Shown here piece by piece: positions 37,064 through 47,592 of a DNA stretch of 64,000 nt; within the stretch, counting starts at the first letter, position 1, and each line of letters starts with the position of its first letter. Position numbers and translations under genes: made by a program. The DNA lies in contig JAQBQH010000334.1 in NCBI GenBank assembly GCA_028287105.1, positions 17,586-81,585 on the forward strand, written 5' to 3'. The DNA comes from Myxococcales bacterium. GTDB lineage: Bacteria; Myxococcota_A; Polyangia; Palsa-1104. The notes beneath the pieces are model-generated. The model saw only the letters and a program-made list of their open reading frames with translations. It was not told the origin of the DNA and did not search any database.

Positions 37064-37519
37064 ATGGCAATGCAGGTCATTTTGAAAGAGGACGTCCACA
37101 ACCTCGGCAAGGCCGGCGAGCTGGTGAAGGTCAAGCCGGGGTTCGGGCGCAATTTCCTGATTCCCCAGGGCAAGGCGATCGTGGCCACGGCCGCGAACGT
37201 CAAGCAGATCGAGCACGAGAAGAAGGTCATCGCCGCCAAGCAGGCGACGCTCTCGAAGGACGCACAGGCGGTTGCCGACAAGCTCGGCAGCGTCGAGGTG
37301 CAGATCGAGCGTCAGGCAGGCGAAGAGGACAAGCTCTTCGGCTCCGTCACCGGTCGCGACATCGCTGACGCGCTCAAGGAAAAGGGCGTCACGATCGACC
37401 ACCGCAAGATCGTCATGGGCGAGCCGATCAAGACGATCGGCTACCACACGCTCGACATCAAGCTCGGCAGCAACGTGACGGGCAAGATCAAGGTCGTCGT
37501 CGTTCCGAAGACCGCCTAG
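37064..37519 (+). CDS. rplI: 50S ribosomal protein L9
   Basis: 151 residues. N-terminal rRNA-binding domain 'MQVILKEDVHNLGKAGELVKVKPGFGRNFLIPQGKA' (positions ~3-38), a connecting helix and the C-terminal domain with 'KLFGSVTGRDIADALKEKGVTIDHRKI'. Normal length. Last gene of the ribosomal run; the next gene, on the opposite strand, converges 25 nt away. Confidence 0.97.
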   Translation: MAMQVILKEDVHNLGKAGELVKVKPGFGRNFLIPQGKAIVATAANVKQIEHEKKVIAAKQATLSKDAQAVADKLGSVEVQIERQAGEEDKLFGSVTGRDIADALKEKGVTIDHRKIVMGEPIKTIGYHTLDIKLGSNVTGKIKVVVVPKTA

Positions 37520-37544
37520 CTCGTCGCTGCTCGCGTCCCCCGCC

Positions 37545-37934
37545 TCAACCCTTCTCCACCGGCAACTTCAGCTTTTCCCAACCGGCGATCCCCGCCGGCA
37601 TCACGAACACGTTCTTGTAGCCCAACTTGACGGCGCGCCCGGCGCCTTCATGACAGGCCGTTCAATGCGGGTTGGCGCAGTAGAAGATGAGCGTCGCCGT
37701 CTTGTCGGCGGGGAGCTCCTTGGCGTCGTACTCCGAAGGATGCACCCACTTCGCGCCGGGCACGTGCGACTTTTCCCAACGCTCCTTGGCGTTGTTGTCG
37801 AACACGTACACGTTCTTCTGCTTGAGCTTCGACATGACTTCTTGCGGAGTCATCTCGCCGAAACCCTCGCCCGCGCGCGCGACCATCGGCACGACGGACG
37901 CGATCAAAAAGGCCGCTGCCAGAATCGTTTTCAT
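37545..37934 (-). CDS. Exported rhodanese-like protein, probable selenoprotein (in-frame UGA)
   Basis: 129 residues if UGA at 37664-37662 is read as selenocysteine (residue 91). A signal peptide (to ~'PMVARA') and a rhodanese fold precede it: 'TPQEVMSKLKQKNVYVFDNN' and 'ERWEKSHVPGAKWVHPSEY'. The active-site loop reads Y-C86-A-N-P-H-U91-T-A-C94-H. After the UGA, the frame continues with normal rhodanese C-terminus ('VKLGYKNVFVMPAGIAGWEK') to a true TGA at 37545. The same loop in relatives has Cys at the U position. A 5-bp GC hairpin with a G in its loop starts 16 nt after the UGA. Reading without Sec would give a truncated, inactive 90-residue product. Confidence 0.72.
37632..37646 (-). promoter_or_regulatory. 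Candidate bacterial SECIS hairpin
   Basis: On the minus strand GGCGC-(CGGGC)-GCGCC, beginning 16 nt after the in-frame UGA. Its loop has G at position two. Bacterial SECIS loops are short, near this distance and carry an early G. In GC-rich DNA such stems also arise by chance. Confidence 0.35.
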
Positions 37935-37941
37935 GTCTCTC

Positions 37942-37965
37942 AGCGTAGCAGCAAACTGCTACAGT
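37942..37965. promoter_or_regulatory. Divergent -10 pair between the rhodanese gene and dnaB
   Basis: GTAGCAG-CAAA-CTGCTAC (37945-37962) is a perfect inverted repeat. Minus strand: TGC-TACGCT, 7 nt before the rhodanese ATG. Plus strand: TGC-TACAGT (37960-37965), 12 nt before the dnaB ATG. Confidence 0.5.
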
Positions 37966-37977
37966 TCACCTCCTCCA

Positions 37978-39393
37978 ATGCAATTCGCAGCAACGCAAGA
38001 GAGCTCGCGCCCGACGCCGCCGCACAGCCAGGAAGCCGAGGAATCGGTCATCGGCGGCATCCTCGTGCACGCGCGTAAGTTCAACGACGTCGCGGAGTTT
38101 CTCGTCCCCGACGACTTCTACCATCCGGCGCTGCGCGCCATCTTCGAAGCGATGGTGGAGCTCGACTCATCGTCGAAGCCGATCGATGCCCTGACCGTCG
38201 TCGAGCAGATGCGCGCGCTCGAGACCTTCGAGAAGCTGCGCGCCTTCAACAGCGCCGATTACCTCACCGAGCTGATGTCGAAGATCGTGACCGCCGAGAA
38301 CATCGGCTATCACGCGCGCATCATCCGCGGCAAGGCGACGGCGCGGCGACTGGTCGAGGCCTGCCGCGAGATCGCGGCGCGCGGCTACGGCGAGTACGGC
38401 GACGTCGACGAGTACATCGACGCGGCCGAGCGCGAGATCTTCGAGATCGCGTCGCGCTCGCAGAAGCAGTCGTTCGAGCCGATCAAGCAGATCCTCTACA
38501 CGACCATCAAGGCGCTCGAGAAGCGCTACGAGCGCAAGCAGGCCGTCACCGGCGTGCCGACGGGCTACCACAAGCTCGACGCGATGACCGCCGGCATGCA
38601 GCCGGGCGACCTCGTCATCATCGCGGCCCGCCCGTCGATGGGTAAGACGTCGTTCGTCATGAACATGGTGCTCAACGCCGCCATGCAGAAGGATCCAGCG
38701 ACGGGCAAGCACCCCTTCCCCGCGCTCGTCTTCTCGCTCGAAATGTCGAAGGAGTCGCTCTGCGAGCGTCTCCTGTGCTCCGAGGCACGCGTCGACTCGA
38801 TGAAGCTGCGCGGCGGCTTTCTCGAGACCAAGGACTGGATTCGCATCACCACCGCCGCCGGCAAGCTCGCCGAGGCGCCCATCTTGATCGACGACTCGGG
38901 CTCGCCGACGCTGCTCGAGATCCGCGCCAAGGCGCGTCGCTGGCGCGCCGACAACAACCTGTTCTACGGCGACCACGAGCAGATGGGCGTCATCGTCATC
39001 GACTATCTGCAGCTCGTGCAGGGTCGCGCGACCAAGGACGACAATCGCCAGCGTGAAATCTCCGAGATCAGCCGCGGGCTCAAGGCGCTGGCCAAGGAGC
39101 TGCGCGTCCCGGTCATCGCGCTCTCGCAGCTGAACCGCTCCTTGGAGTCACGCGCCGACAAGCGGCCGATGCTCTCGGACCTTCGCGAGTCGGGCGCCAT
39201 CGCGCAGGACGCCGACGTCATCGCCTTCATCTACCGGGACGAGGTCTACTCCAAGGACGAATGCAAGGAGGAGGACAAGGGCGTCGCCGAGATCATCATC
39301 GGCAAGCAGCGTAACGGGCCAACCGGACACGTCCGCCTCGCCTTCCTCAATATGTACACGCGCTTCGAAAACATCGCCGAAGGCCGCGACTAG
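37978..39393 (+). CDS. dnaB: Replicative DNA helicase
   Basis: 471 residues. N-terminal DnaG-interacting domain ('PPHSQEAEESVIGGILVHARKF') and a RecA-like motor: Walker A 'AARPSMGKTSFVMNM', 'FSLEMSKESLCERLLCSEARV', Walker B 'GVIVIDYLQLVQG', 'ISRGLKALAKELRVPVIALSQLNRSLE' and 'LRESGAIAQDADVIAFIYRDE'. It unwinds DNA ahead of the replication fork as a hexamer. No intein is present. The ATG at 37978 was chosen; the earlier open frame overlaps the divergent rhodanese gene. Confidence 0.97.
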   Translation: MQFAATQESSRPTPPHSQEAEESVIGGILVHARKFNDVAEFLVPDDFYHPALRAIFEAMVELDSSSKPIDALTVVEQMRALETFEKLRAFNSADYLTELMSKIVTAENIGYHARIIRGKATARRLVEACREIAARGYGEYGDVDEYIDAAEREIFEIASRSQKQSFEPIKQILYTTIKALEKRYERKQAVTGVPTGYHKLDAMTAGMQPGDLVIIAARPSMGKTSFVMNMVLNAAMQKDPATGKHPFPALVFSLEMSKESLCERLLCSEARVDSMKLRGGFLETKDWIRITTAAGKLAEAPILIDDSGSPTLLEIRAKARRWRADNNLFYGDHEQMGVIVIDYLQLVQGRATKDDNRQREISEISRGLKALAKELRVPVIALSQLNRSLESRADKRPMLSDLRESGAIAQDADVIAFIYRDEVYSKDECKEEDKGVAEIIIGKQRNGPTGHVRLAFLNMYTRFENIAEGRD

Positions 39394-39423
39394 CGCCTTC
39401 CCGCTCCTCCCCTCCGCCACCGC

Positions 39424-39522
39424 ACGCGTAGTTTCTTCCCGCTAGGTCGTATCAGCGCACACAAGGTATGACTTAAGCCACATTGTGGCCGAATTCCCAC
39501 CGTTGACGCGTATTTACGCGTA
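39424..39522. promoter_or_regulatory. Cluster of ACGCGTA repeats and a GCCACA/TGTGGC palindrome upstream of the M43 protease
   Basis: ACGCGTA occurs at 39424, 39506 and 39516 (the last two 3 nt apart). GCCACA-T-TGTGGC spans 39477-39489. All lie in the 174-nt gap before 39568. Possible operator sites; no known regulator motif is recognised. Confidence 0.4.
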
Positions 39523-39567
39523 TGGCGAGATGCGTGAGTGGGGGAACTGTCTCGACATGGAGGCCCA

Positions 39568-40470
39568 ATGATGAAGCGTAGGTTCTCGGTATCCTGGCTG
39601 GGTGTAGCGGTAGCGGCGTCGTTGGCGAGCGCCGGCTGTGGTGGCCAGGTCGACGCGGGCGTCGACGACGGGTCGAACCCGGCGCTCGACACCGGTGGCA
39701 AGTGCGGCACCCGCTTCGTTCCCCAAGAAGAGCGCGACGCCATCGATGCCTTTTTGGCACAGCGCGCCTCCGAGCTGCAGTTCACCACCGACGCTGCGCG
39801 GGTCATTCCGGTTCACTTCCACGTCATCACCAGCGGCTCGCAGGGCAACGTCACCGACGCCCAGCTCGACGCCCAGATCAAGGTGCTGAACGACTCGTAC
39901 GCCGGCAGGACGGGCGGCGCGGCCACCGGCTTCTCGTTCTCCAAGGCGAGCACCGACCGCACCAACAACGCCAGCTGGTACACGGTCACGCCGGGAACGA
40001 CGGCCGAGACCCAGATGAAGAACGCGCTCCGCATCGGCGGCGCGGGCGACCTCAACCTCTACCTCGCCAATATCGGCCAGGGCCTGCTCGGTTGGGCGAC
40101 CTTCCCGCAGGATTACAAGACGAAGCCGAAAATGGACGGCGTCGTCATCCTGACCGACTCGATCCCCGGTGGCTCGGCGGCGCCGTACAACCTCGGCGAC
40201 ACGGCCACCCACGAGGTCGGCCACTGGGTCGGCCTCTACCACACGTTCCAGGGCGGCTGCTCGGCCAAGAACGACCAGGTCTCCGATACGCCCGCCGAGA
40301 AGTCGGCGACGTTCGGCTGCCCCAAGGCCCAGGACAGCTGCACCGGCAGCAAGTACCCCGGCCTCGACCCGGTCCAGAACTTCATGGACTACACCGACGA
40401 CGCCTGCATGTACGCGTTCTCGGCGGGCCAGGCGACGCGCTCGGCCTCGATGGTCTCCTCGTACCGCTAG
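39568..40470 (+). CDS. M43-family (pappalysin/ulilysin-like) zinc metalloprotease lipoprotein
   Basis: 300 residues; GGAGG lies just before the start. The lipobox is ASAGC (Cys 24). The zinc site is 'HEVGHWVGLYH' (H215, E216, H219, H225), the extended HExxHxxGxxH of metzincins, and the Met-turn is 'NFMDYTDDACM'. 'IPVHFHVI' and 'DAQIKVLNDSYAG' are typical of the M43 start. Conserved cysteines (GGC, FGC, DSC, DAC) form likely disulfides. It should cleave extracellular or surface proteins. Its own transcription unit. Confidence 0.92.
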   Translation: MMKRRFSVSWLGVAVAASLASAGCGGQVDAGVDDGSNPALDTGGKCGTRFVPQEERDAIDAFLAQRASELQFTTDAARVIPVHFHVITSGSQGNVTDAQLDAQIKVLNDSYAGRTGGAATGFSFSKASTDRTNNASWYTVTPGTTAETQMKNALRIGGAGDLNLYLANIGQGLLGWATFPQDYKTKPKMDGVVILTDSIPGGSAAPYNLGDTATHEVGHWVGLYHTFQGGCSAKNDQVSDTPAEKSATFGCPKAQDSCTGSKYPGLDPVQNFMDYTDDACMYAFSAGQATRSASMVSSYR

Positions 40471-40495
40471 GGCTGACCGACCGCCCCGCCCCCGC

Positions 40496-40702
40496 TCACT
40501 TCGCCGGGTGCTCCAAATCCCGCACGTTGTTCTCCCCCACCGAGCTCTGAAACCGCGAACGATCTTCCGGCAGCGGCGGCGGGCCTGGCTGATATATCCC
40601 TGCCCGGCTCGCGTGTCCGAATTCGCTCGGGATCTGCGCCGGCGACACCGAGTGGGTGGCACATCCGACGGCGAACGAGCTGAACAAGAGGACGCAGCGC
40701 AT
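40496..40702 (-). CDS. Small lipoprotein, unknown function
   Basis: 68 residues. Signal 'MRCVLLFSSFAVGC' ends in a lipobox (FAVGC), then 'ATHSVSPAQIPSEFG' and a Pro-rich tail. GAGG lies 6 nt before the ATG at 40702; a GTG at 40714 is an alternative. It follows the FecR-type gene on the same strand by 53 nt and may belong to the same transcript. Confidence 0.6.
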   Translation of the reverse strand: MRCVLLFSSFAVGCATHSVSPAQIPSEFGHASRAGIYQPGPPPLPEDRSRFQSSVGENNVRDLEHPAK

Positions 40703-40755
40703 GCGGAACCTCACGAAGGTTCCCGCTGGGACGGACGGAGCGGCGCTTTATTCAG

Positions 40756-42180
40756 CTACTGCGTGCGGAAGACGAACGGATAGACGACGGTGGCGTTGCG
40801 GCCGACGCTGAAGCTCCAGCCGGCGGCTTCGCGACGCAGGCACTCGCCCACCATCGGATCGGGCATGGTCGACTCGTCGACGCTGACGCGGCTCACCTGG
40901 CCGGCGTCGCCGACGCGGAGGCGCAGCGATACGGTGCCGGCCAGCGACGGGTCGCGCTTCAGGCGACGCTCGTAGCAGGCGCGGATCTGGCTGGCGCGGC
41001 GGCGCACCATCGACTCGATCTCGACGGGCGCCGACTCGGCGTCGTGCTTGAGCGGCGCCTGCACCAGGCCGAGCCGCAGCTCGCCCTGCTCCTTGGCGAC
41101 CGTGACCCACTGGTGCAGCGGGCGAAATTCGGCGCGGGTCAGCTCGATGTAGTGGCGGCCGAGCGGGCGGCGCACGGCGAGCGGCGTCGAGCCCATGACG
41201 ATGCCGTCGACGGCCAGCTCGGCGGCGGGCTGCGAGGCGATGCTGAGCGCGCCCGAGGCGGCGCGCGCGGCGTCGACCCCCTGCCACGGCATGAGGTTCA
41301 TCTCGCTGGCGGCGCGCAGGCGGGCGGCTTCGCGACCGGAGAGCGCGCTCGAGGCGGCGCGGCCGCGACCGAAGGTGGCGCGCGCGGGGGCGGTCAGCAG
41401 CGTCGACGAGGAGCCGTCGCGCTCGGAGACCTCGACGGTACCTTCCAGCACCTCGACCGTCGTCGTATGAGCGTCGGCGGCGACGGTGAACCAGGTGCCG
41501 TGCACGCTGACGACGTGGTCGGGCGTGATGACGTGGAGCGACTCGCCGGGCTCGTGCGGCCCGACGCGAACCGAGATCTGGCCGTGCGAGAGCTCGAGCC
41601 GCTGCGTGCGCGGCTCGAGGCGCGCCAGGGTCAGCGCGGCGTCGCCGAAGAGAAGGAAGCCGGAGCCCTCGGACCACTGGGCGGCAGCGCGGCCGCTGCC
41701 GGCGGTGACCAGGCGATCGCCGGCGCCGAGGCGCGCGTCGAGGCTGAGGCGGCCCGACGAGCCGTCGCGAAGGAGCTGCACGTCGCCGCCGATGAGCGTC
41801 ACGAGCGCTTCCAGGCGATCGGGGCGGACATCCGGTGCGCCGTTGCGCGCCAGCGACGGGCGACTGATCGGATGCGGGGCGGGTGCGCGCATCGACAAGA
41901 AGAGGCCCGCAGCGGCGGCCAGCGAGAGCCCGAGACCGACGAAGAACGGCGGACGCACCGTCACTGCCGGCGGCAGCCGGGTCCAACGGATGCTCGCCTC
42001 GGCGCGCGCCTCCGCGGCCGGTGACGAATCGGGCGGGCCCATCCGCGCCGCTTCGCCGAGCGCCATGCGGGCGTTGAGGATGCGCGCGCGCGCGGTCGTG
42101 CAGCTCGGACAGCCGTCGAGATGGCGCAGCTCGCGCGCCGACAGGGTCCCGGCCATGCGCTGTGGACGGACGTGGCTCAC
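40756..42180 (-). CDS. Membrane-anchored FecR/PEGA/AgmX-like protein, probable anti-sigma partner
   Basis: 474 residues. In order: a short N-terminal region with 'HLDGCPSC' (H-x-x-x-C-x-x-C, zinc anti-sigma-like), one membrane helix (~80-97), a FecR domain (~110-260, 'AALTLARLEPRTQRLELSHGQISVRVG', 'VVSVHGTWFTV'), a PEGA-like repeat (~315-360, 'AELAVDGIVMGSTPLAVRRPLG') and a C-terminal AgmX/TonB-like domain (~390-474, 'QIRACYERRLKRDPSLAGTVSLRL', 'CLRREAAGWSF'). The ATG overlaps the stop of the ECF sigma gene, the classical arrangement for an anti-sigma factor. Confidence 0.87.
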   Translation of the reverse strand: MSHVRPQRMAGTLSARELRHLDGCPSCTTARARILNARMALGEAARMGPPDSSPAAEARAEASIRWTRLPPAVTVRPPFFVGLGLSLAAAAGLFLSMRAPAPHPISRPSLARNGAPDVRPDRLEALVTLIGGDVQLLRDGSSGRLSLDARLGAGDRLVTAGSGRAAAQWSEGSGFLLFGDAALTLARLEPRTQRLELSHGQISVRVGPHEPGESLHVITPDHVVSVHGTWFTVAADAHTTTVEVLEGTVEVSERDGSSSTLLTAPARATFGRGRAASSALSGREAARLRAASEMNLMPWQGVDAARAASGALSIASQPAAELAVDGIVMGSTPLAVRRPLGRHYIELTRAEFRPLHQWVTVAKEQGELRLGLVQAPLKHDAESAPVEIESMVRRRASQIRACYERRLKRDPSLAGTVSLRLRVGDAGQVSRVSVDESTMPDPMVGECLRREAAGWSFSVGRNATVVYPFVFRTQ

Positions 42181-42809
42181 GTCGCGCCTCCGTCGCTGGC
42201 GCTGGGCCCCTTGGGGCCGCCGTCGAGGCGGGCGTCGGTGGCGGCCAGCGCGTAGAACTCCTTGCGCGCGTAGTGCAGCCGCGTGCGCACCGTCAGGACC
42301 GGCGCGCCGACGATGCCGGCGATCTCCTTGGGCTCGCGCCCTTCGATCTCGTGGAGGATGAAGACGACCCGCTTCTTGGGCGAGAGCTCGTCGAGAATGC
42401 GATAGACGGCGTCGAGGCGGCGGCGGTTGTCGAGCGAGCGCTCGGGGGTCTCGCCGCCGTCGTTGGGCGCCGGCTCGGCGACGTCGTCGGTCGAGACCTC
42501 GTTGCGCCGCTTGCGCTTACGCAGGCGCTGCAACGCGACGTTGACGCAGACGCGGTAGAGCCAGGTGGTGACCTTGGCGTCGCCGCGGAAGCGCGCAATC
42601 GAGCGGAATACCTCGATGAAGACCTCCTGCAGCACGTCGTCGAGGTCGGCGCGGCCGGGGCCGAGCATGCGATGCAGGTTGCGGGCGACCTCACCGCGGT
42701 AGAGGCGGTAGAGCTCGCCGAGGGCGTCTTTGTCGCCCTTCTGACAGCGCGCGACCAGATCGAGCTGGGTCGCGGGGTCGCTGACGGCGAGCTGCTTTCC
42801 AGTGTTCAT
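42177..42809 (-). CDS. ECF RNA polymerase sigma factor
   Basis: 210 residues. Region 2 includes 'LYRLYRGEVARNLHRMLG', 'DLDDVLQEVFIEVFRSIARFRGDAKVTTWLYRVCVNVAL' across ~56-95, and region 4 includes 'LDELSPKKRVVFILHEIEGREPKEIAGIVGAPVLTVRTRLHYAR' across ~135-180. These are all the canonical ECF signatures. The following gene overlaps by 4 nt and is a likely membrane anti-sigma factor, so the pair should respond to an envelope signal. Group and target promoters are unknown. Confidence 0.93.
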   Translation of the reverse strand: MNTGKQLAVSDPATQLDLVARCQKGDKDALGELYRLYRGEVARNLHRMLGPGRADLDDVLQEVFIEVFRSIARFRGDAKVTTWLYRVCVNVALQRLRKRKRRNEVSTDDVAEPAPNDGGETPERSLDNRRRLDAVYRILDELSPKKRVVFILHEIEGREPKEIAGIVGAPVLTVRTRLHYARKEFYALAATDARLDGGPKGPSASDGGAT

Positions 42810-42892
42810 CCAGTACCTTGGTGGATTGTGGCACGAAAAACGTTCAGCGCTGGATCTTGGTGTAGTTACTTGTTATTGGTGCGGATCGGACC

Positions 42893-43861
<969 letters not shown>

Positions 43862-43863
43862 AC

Positions 43864-45039
43864 GTGAAAGAGAGCAAGATCGATCGCGTCATCCTGATCG
43901 TGCTGGACTCGTGCGGCTGCGGCGCGGCGCCTGACGCCAAGAAATACGGCGACGACGGCTCCAACACGCTCGGCAACATGAGCGTCAAGGTGGGCGGGCT
44001 GACGCTGCCGCATCTGCAGGGGCTTGGGCTCGGCCACTTGACGACGATCCTCGGCGTGCCGCCGGTGGCGGCGCCGCGGGGCGCGTTCGGCAAGATGCGC
44101 GAGGCGTCGGCGGGCAAGGACACGACGACCGGGCACTGGGAGATGGCGGGGCTGCAGGTCGACACCGCGTTCCCGACCTTCCCCGACGGTTTTCCCGCCG
44201 AGATGATGAAGCGGTTCGAGCAGAAGATCGGCCGCGGCACGCTCGGCAACAAGACGGCGTCGGGCACCGAGATCATCGAGGAGCTCGGCGTCGAGCACTT
44301 GAAGACCGGCAAGCCGATCGTCTACACGTCGGCCGACTCGGTGTTTCAGATCGCCATGCACGAGGAGATCATCCCCGTCGACGAGCAGCTGCGCATCAGC
44401 GAGGCGGCGCGCCTCCTGTGCGACGAGATCCCGGTGGCGCGCGTCATCATGCGGCCGTTCGTGGGCGAGCCGGGCGCGTTCAAGCGCACCTACAACCGGC
44501 GCGACCTGTCGATGCCGCCACCGACGGCGACGATCCTCGATTCGATCGCCGACGCCAAGCTGCCCGTCGTCGGCGTGGGCAAGATCTCGGACATCTTCGC
44601 CGGGCGCGGTATCACCGAGAACGTGCACTCCGAGGGCAACGCCGACGGCTGCGTGCGCACGCTCGAGGCCATGGAGCGGGTCGAGCGCGGCCTCGTGTTC
44701 ACCAACCTCGTCGACTTCGACATGCTCTACGGCCACCGCCGCGATCCCGAGGGCTACTATCGGGCGCTGCAGGAGTTCGACGCGTTCTTGCCGCGGCTGC
44801 AGTCGCAGCTGGGGCCGCGCGATCTCGTCATGATCACCGCCGATCACGGCAACGATCCGACGTATCGCGGGACCGACCATACGCGCGAGTATGTTCCGCT
44901 CATCGCCATGAGCGCGCGCGCGGCGGGGCACGATCTCGGCGTGCGCAACGGCTTCTACGACATCGCGCAGACGCTGGCCGACGCGTTCGGCCTCCAGCCG
45001 CGATCGCGCGGGCTGAGCTTTCTGTCCGCGGTGGCGTAG
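43864..45039 (+). CDS. deoB: Phosphopentomutase
   Basis: 391 residues from GTG 43864, two bases after deoC. Interconverts (deoxy)ribose-1- and 5-phosphate, feeding DeoC. Metal-binding and catalytic motifs of the alkaline-phosphatase superfamily are seen: 'ILIVLDSCGCGAAPDA', the phosphorylated Thr in 'KDTTTGHWEMAG', 'FTNLVDFDMLYGHRRD' and 'MITADHGNDPTYRGTDHTREYVP'. Length is normal. Confidence 0.97.
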   Translation: MKESKIDRVILIVLDSCGCGAAPDAKKYGDDGSNTLGNMSVKVGGLTLPHLQGLGLGHLTTILGVPPVAAPRGAFGKMREASAGKDTTTGHWEMAGLQVDTAFPTFPDGFPAEMMKRFEQKIGRGTLGNKTASGTEIIEELGVEHLKTGKPIVYTSADSVFQIAMHEEIIPVDEQLRISEAARLLCDEIPVARVIMRPFVGEPGAFKRTYNRRDLSMPPPTATILDSIADAKLPVVGVGKISDIFAGRGITENVHSEGNADGCVRTLEAMERVERGLVFTNLVDFDMLYGHRRDPEGYYRALQEFDAFLPRLQSQLGPRDLVMITADHGNDPTYRGTDHTREYVPLIAMSARAAGHDLGVRNGFYDIAQTLADAFGLQPRSRGLSFLSAVA

Positions 45040-45062
45040 GCGCCCGCGGCCGTGAAGTCGTC

Positions 45063-46360
<1,298 letters not shown>

Positions 46361-46364
<4 letters not shown>

Positions 46365-47197
46365 GCAGCGCCGAATTGTCCGCCGCCGTCGCCGCGGTGC
46401 GCGCGGCGCTGCCGCCGAGCGCGCGTCCCACCGTCGGGCTCATCCTCGGCTCGGGCCTCGGCGCGTTCGCCGACACGCTCGAGGCGCGCGTGGCGGTTCC
46501 GTTCGAGAAGATCCCCGGCCTGCCGCCGTCGACGATCGTTGGTCACGCCGGCAATGTCGTGTACGGCACCAAGGGCGGCGTCGAGGTGCTGGCGCTGCAG
46601 GGTCGGGTGCACTTCTACGAGGGCCATGATCTGCAGCGCGTCGCCTTTCCCGCGCGCGTCCTCGTGGCGGCGGGGTGCAAGACGCTCGTCATCACCAACG
46701 CGGCCGGCGGTGTCGCCACGTCGCTGTCGGCGGGCGAGATCGTGATCGTGTCCGACCACCTGAATCTGCTCGGCGGGTCGCCGCTGCGCGGGCCGAACGA
46801 TCAGGAGCTCGGGCCGCGCTTCCCGGACATGACCGAGGCCTATGACCGCAAGCTGCGGGCGCTCGCGGCCGCCGCCGGCAAGGACGTCGGCCTGACGCTG
46901 CGCGAGGGCATCTACGCCGCCTGTCAGGGGCCGCAATACGAGACGCCGGCGGAGGTGCGCATGCTGCGCGGGCTCGGCGCCGATCTGGTCGGGATGTCGA
47001 CGGTGCCGGAGGTGATCGCCGCGGTGCACATGGGCGCGCGCGTCCTCGGGCTCTCCTGCTGCACCAACCTGGCGGCGGGCGTGACCGGCGAGAAGCTGTC
47101 GCATAGCGAGGTCACCGAGACGGCGGCGCGCGTGCGCGATCGGTTCATCGCGCTCCTGGGCCGGGTGCTCGAGCGTATCGCCGCGGGCGAAGCATGA
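46361..47197 (+). CDS. punA: Purine-nucleoside phosphorylase (trimeric type)
   Basis: 278 residues. Releases guanine/hypoxanthine and (deoxy)ribose-1-phosphate from nucleosides. Family motifs: 'ILGSGLGAFAD', 'PPSTIVGHAGN', 'LQGRVHFYEGHD', 'VITNAAGGV', 'GIYAACQGPQYETPAEVRML', the Glu of that motif, and 'GADLVGMSTVPEVIAA'. ATGA overlap with the previous gene and a 4-nt overlap with cdd. Belongs to the 31-kDa trimeric PNP class, not DeoD. Confidence 0.95.
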
Positions 47198-47592
47198 GCG
47201 ACGACCGCGATCTCGTCGACGCGGCGCGCCGCGTCCGCGCCAACGCGCATGCGCCCTACTCCCGCTACCACGTGGGCGCCGCCGTGCGCGGCCAGAGCGG
47301 CGCCATCTACACCGGCGCCAACGTGGAGAACGCGTCGTATGGCCTGGCGCTGTGCGCCGAGCGCAGCGCGGTCGCCGCCGCCATCTCGGCAGGCGAGAAG
47401 CGCATCAGCGGCGTCGCCGTCGTGACCGCGACCTCGCCGCCGGCCGCGCCGTGCGGGATGTGCCGTCAGGTGCTGGCCGAGTTCGGCGACGACGATCTGC
47501 CGGTGGCGCTCACCAACGACGCCGGTGAGCGCACCGACACCACGCTCGGCGCGCTCCTGCCGCACGCCTTCCGCAGCGGCGATCTGACATGA
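47194..47592 (+). CDS. cdd: Cytidine deaminase
   Basis: 132 residues. Deaminates (deoxy)cytidine to (deoxy)uridine, feeding pyrimidine-nucleoside phosphorylase. The zinc site is C54-A-E56 ('LALCAERSAV') with C87 and C90 ('PPAAPCGMCRQVLAEF'). 'NAHAPYSRYHVGAAV' and 'ENASYGLALCAE' are conserved. Small tetrameric type. Confidence 0.96.
   Translation: MSDDRDLVDAARRVRANAHAPYSRYHVGAAVRGQSGAIYTGANVENASYGLALCAERSAVAAAISAGEKRISGVAVVTATSPPAAPCGMCRQVLAEFGDDDLPVALTNDAGERTDTTLGALLPHAFRSGDLT

Noticed and set aside
37651..37661. GCCU-(GUCAUGA)-AGGC hairpin directly after the UGA as the SECIS element
   Set aside because: Its loop begins only 7-8 nt after the UGA, which is closer than known bacterial SECIS loops; the hairpin at 37632-37646 is better placed.
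37545..37664. Rhodanese gene treated as a truncated gene or pseudogene
   Set aside because: The sequence after the TGA keeps the family motifs, frame and length, which is unlikely for a decayed gene; selenocysteine readthrough explains it better.
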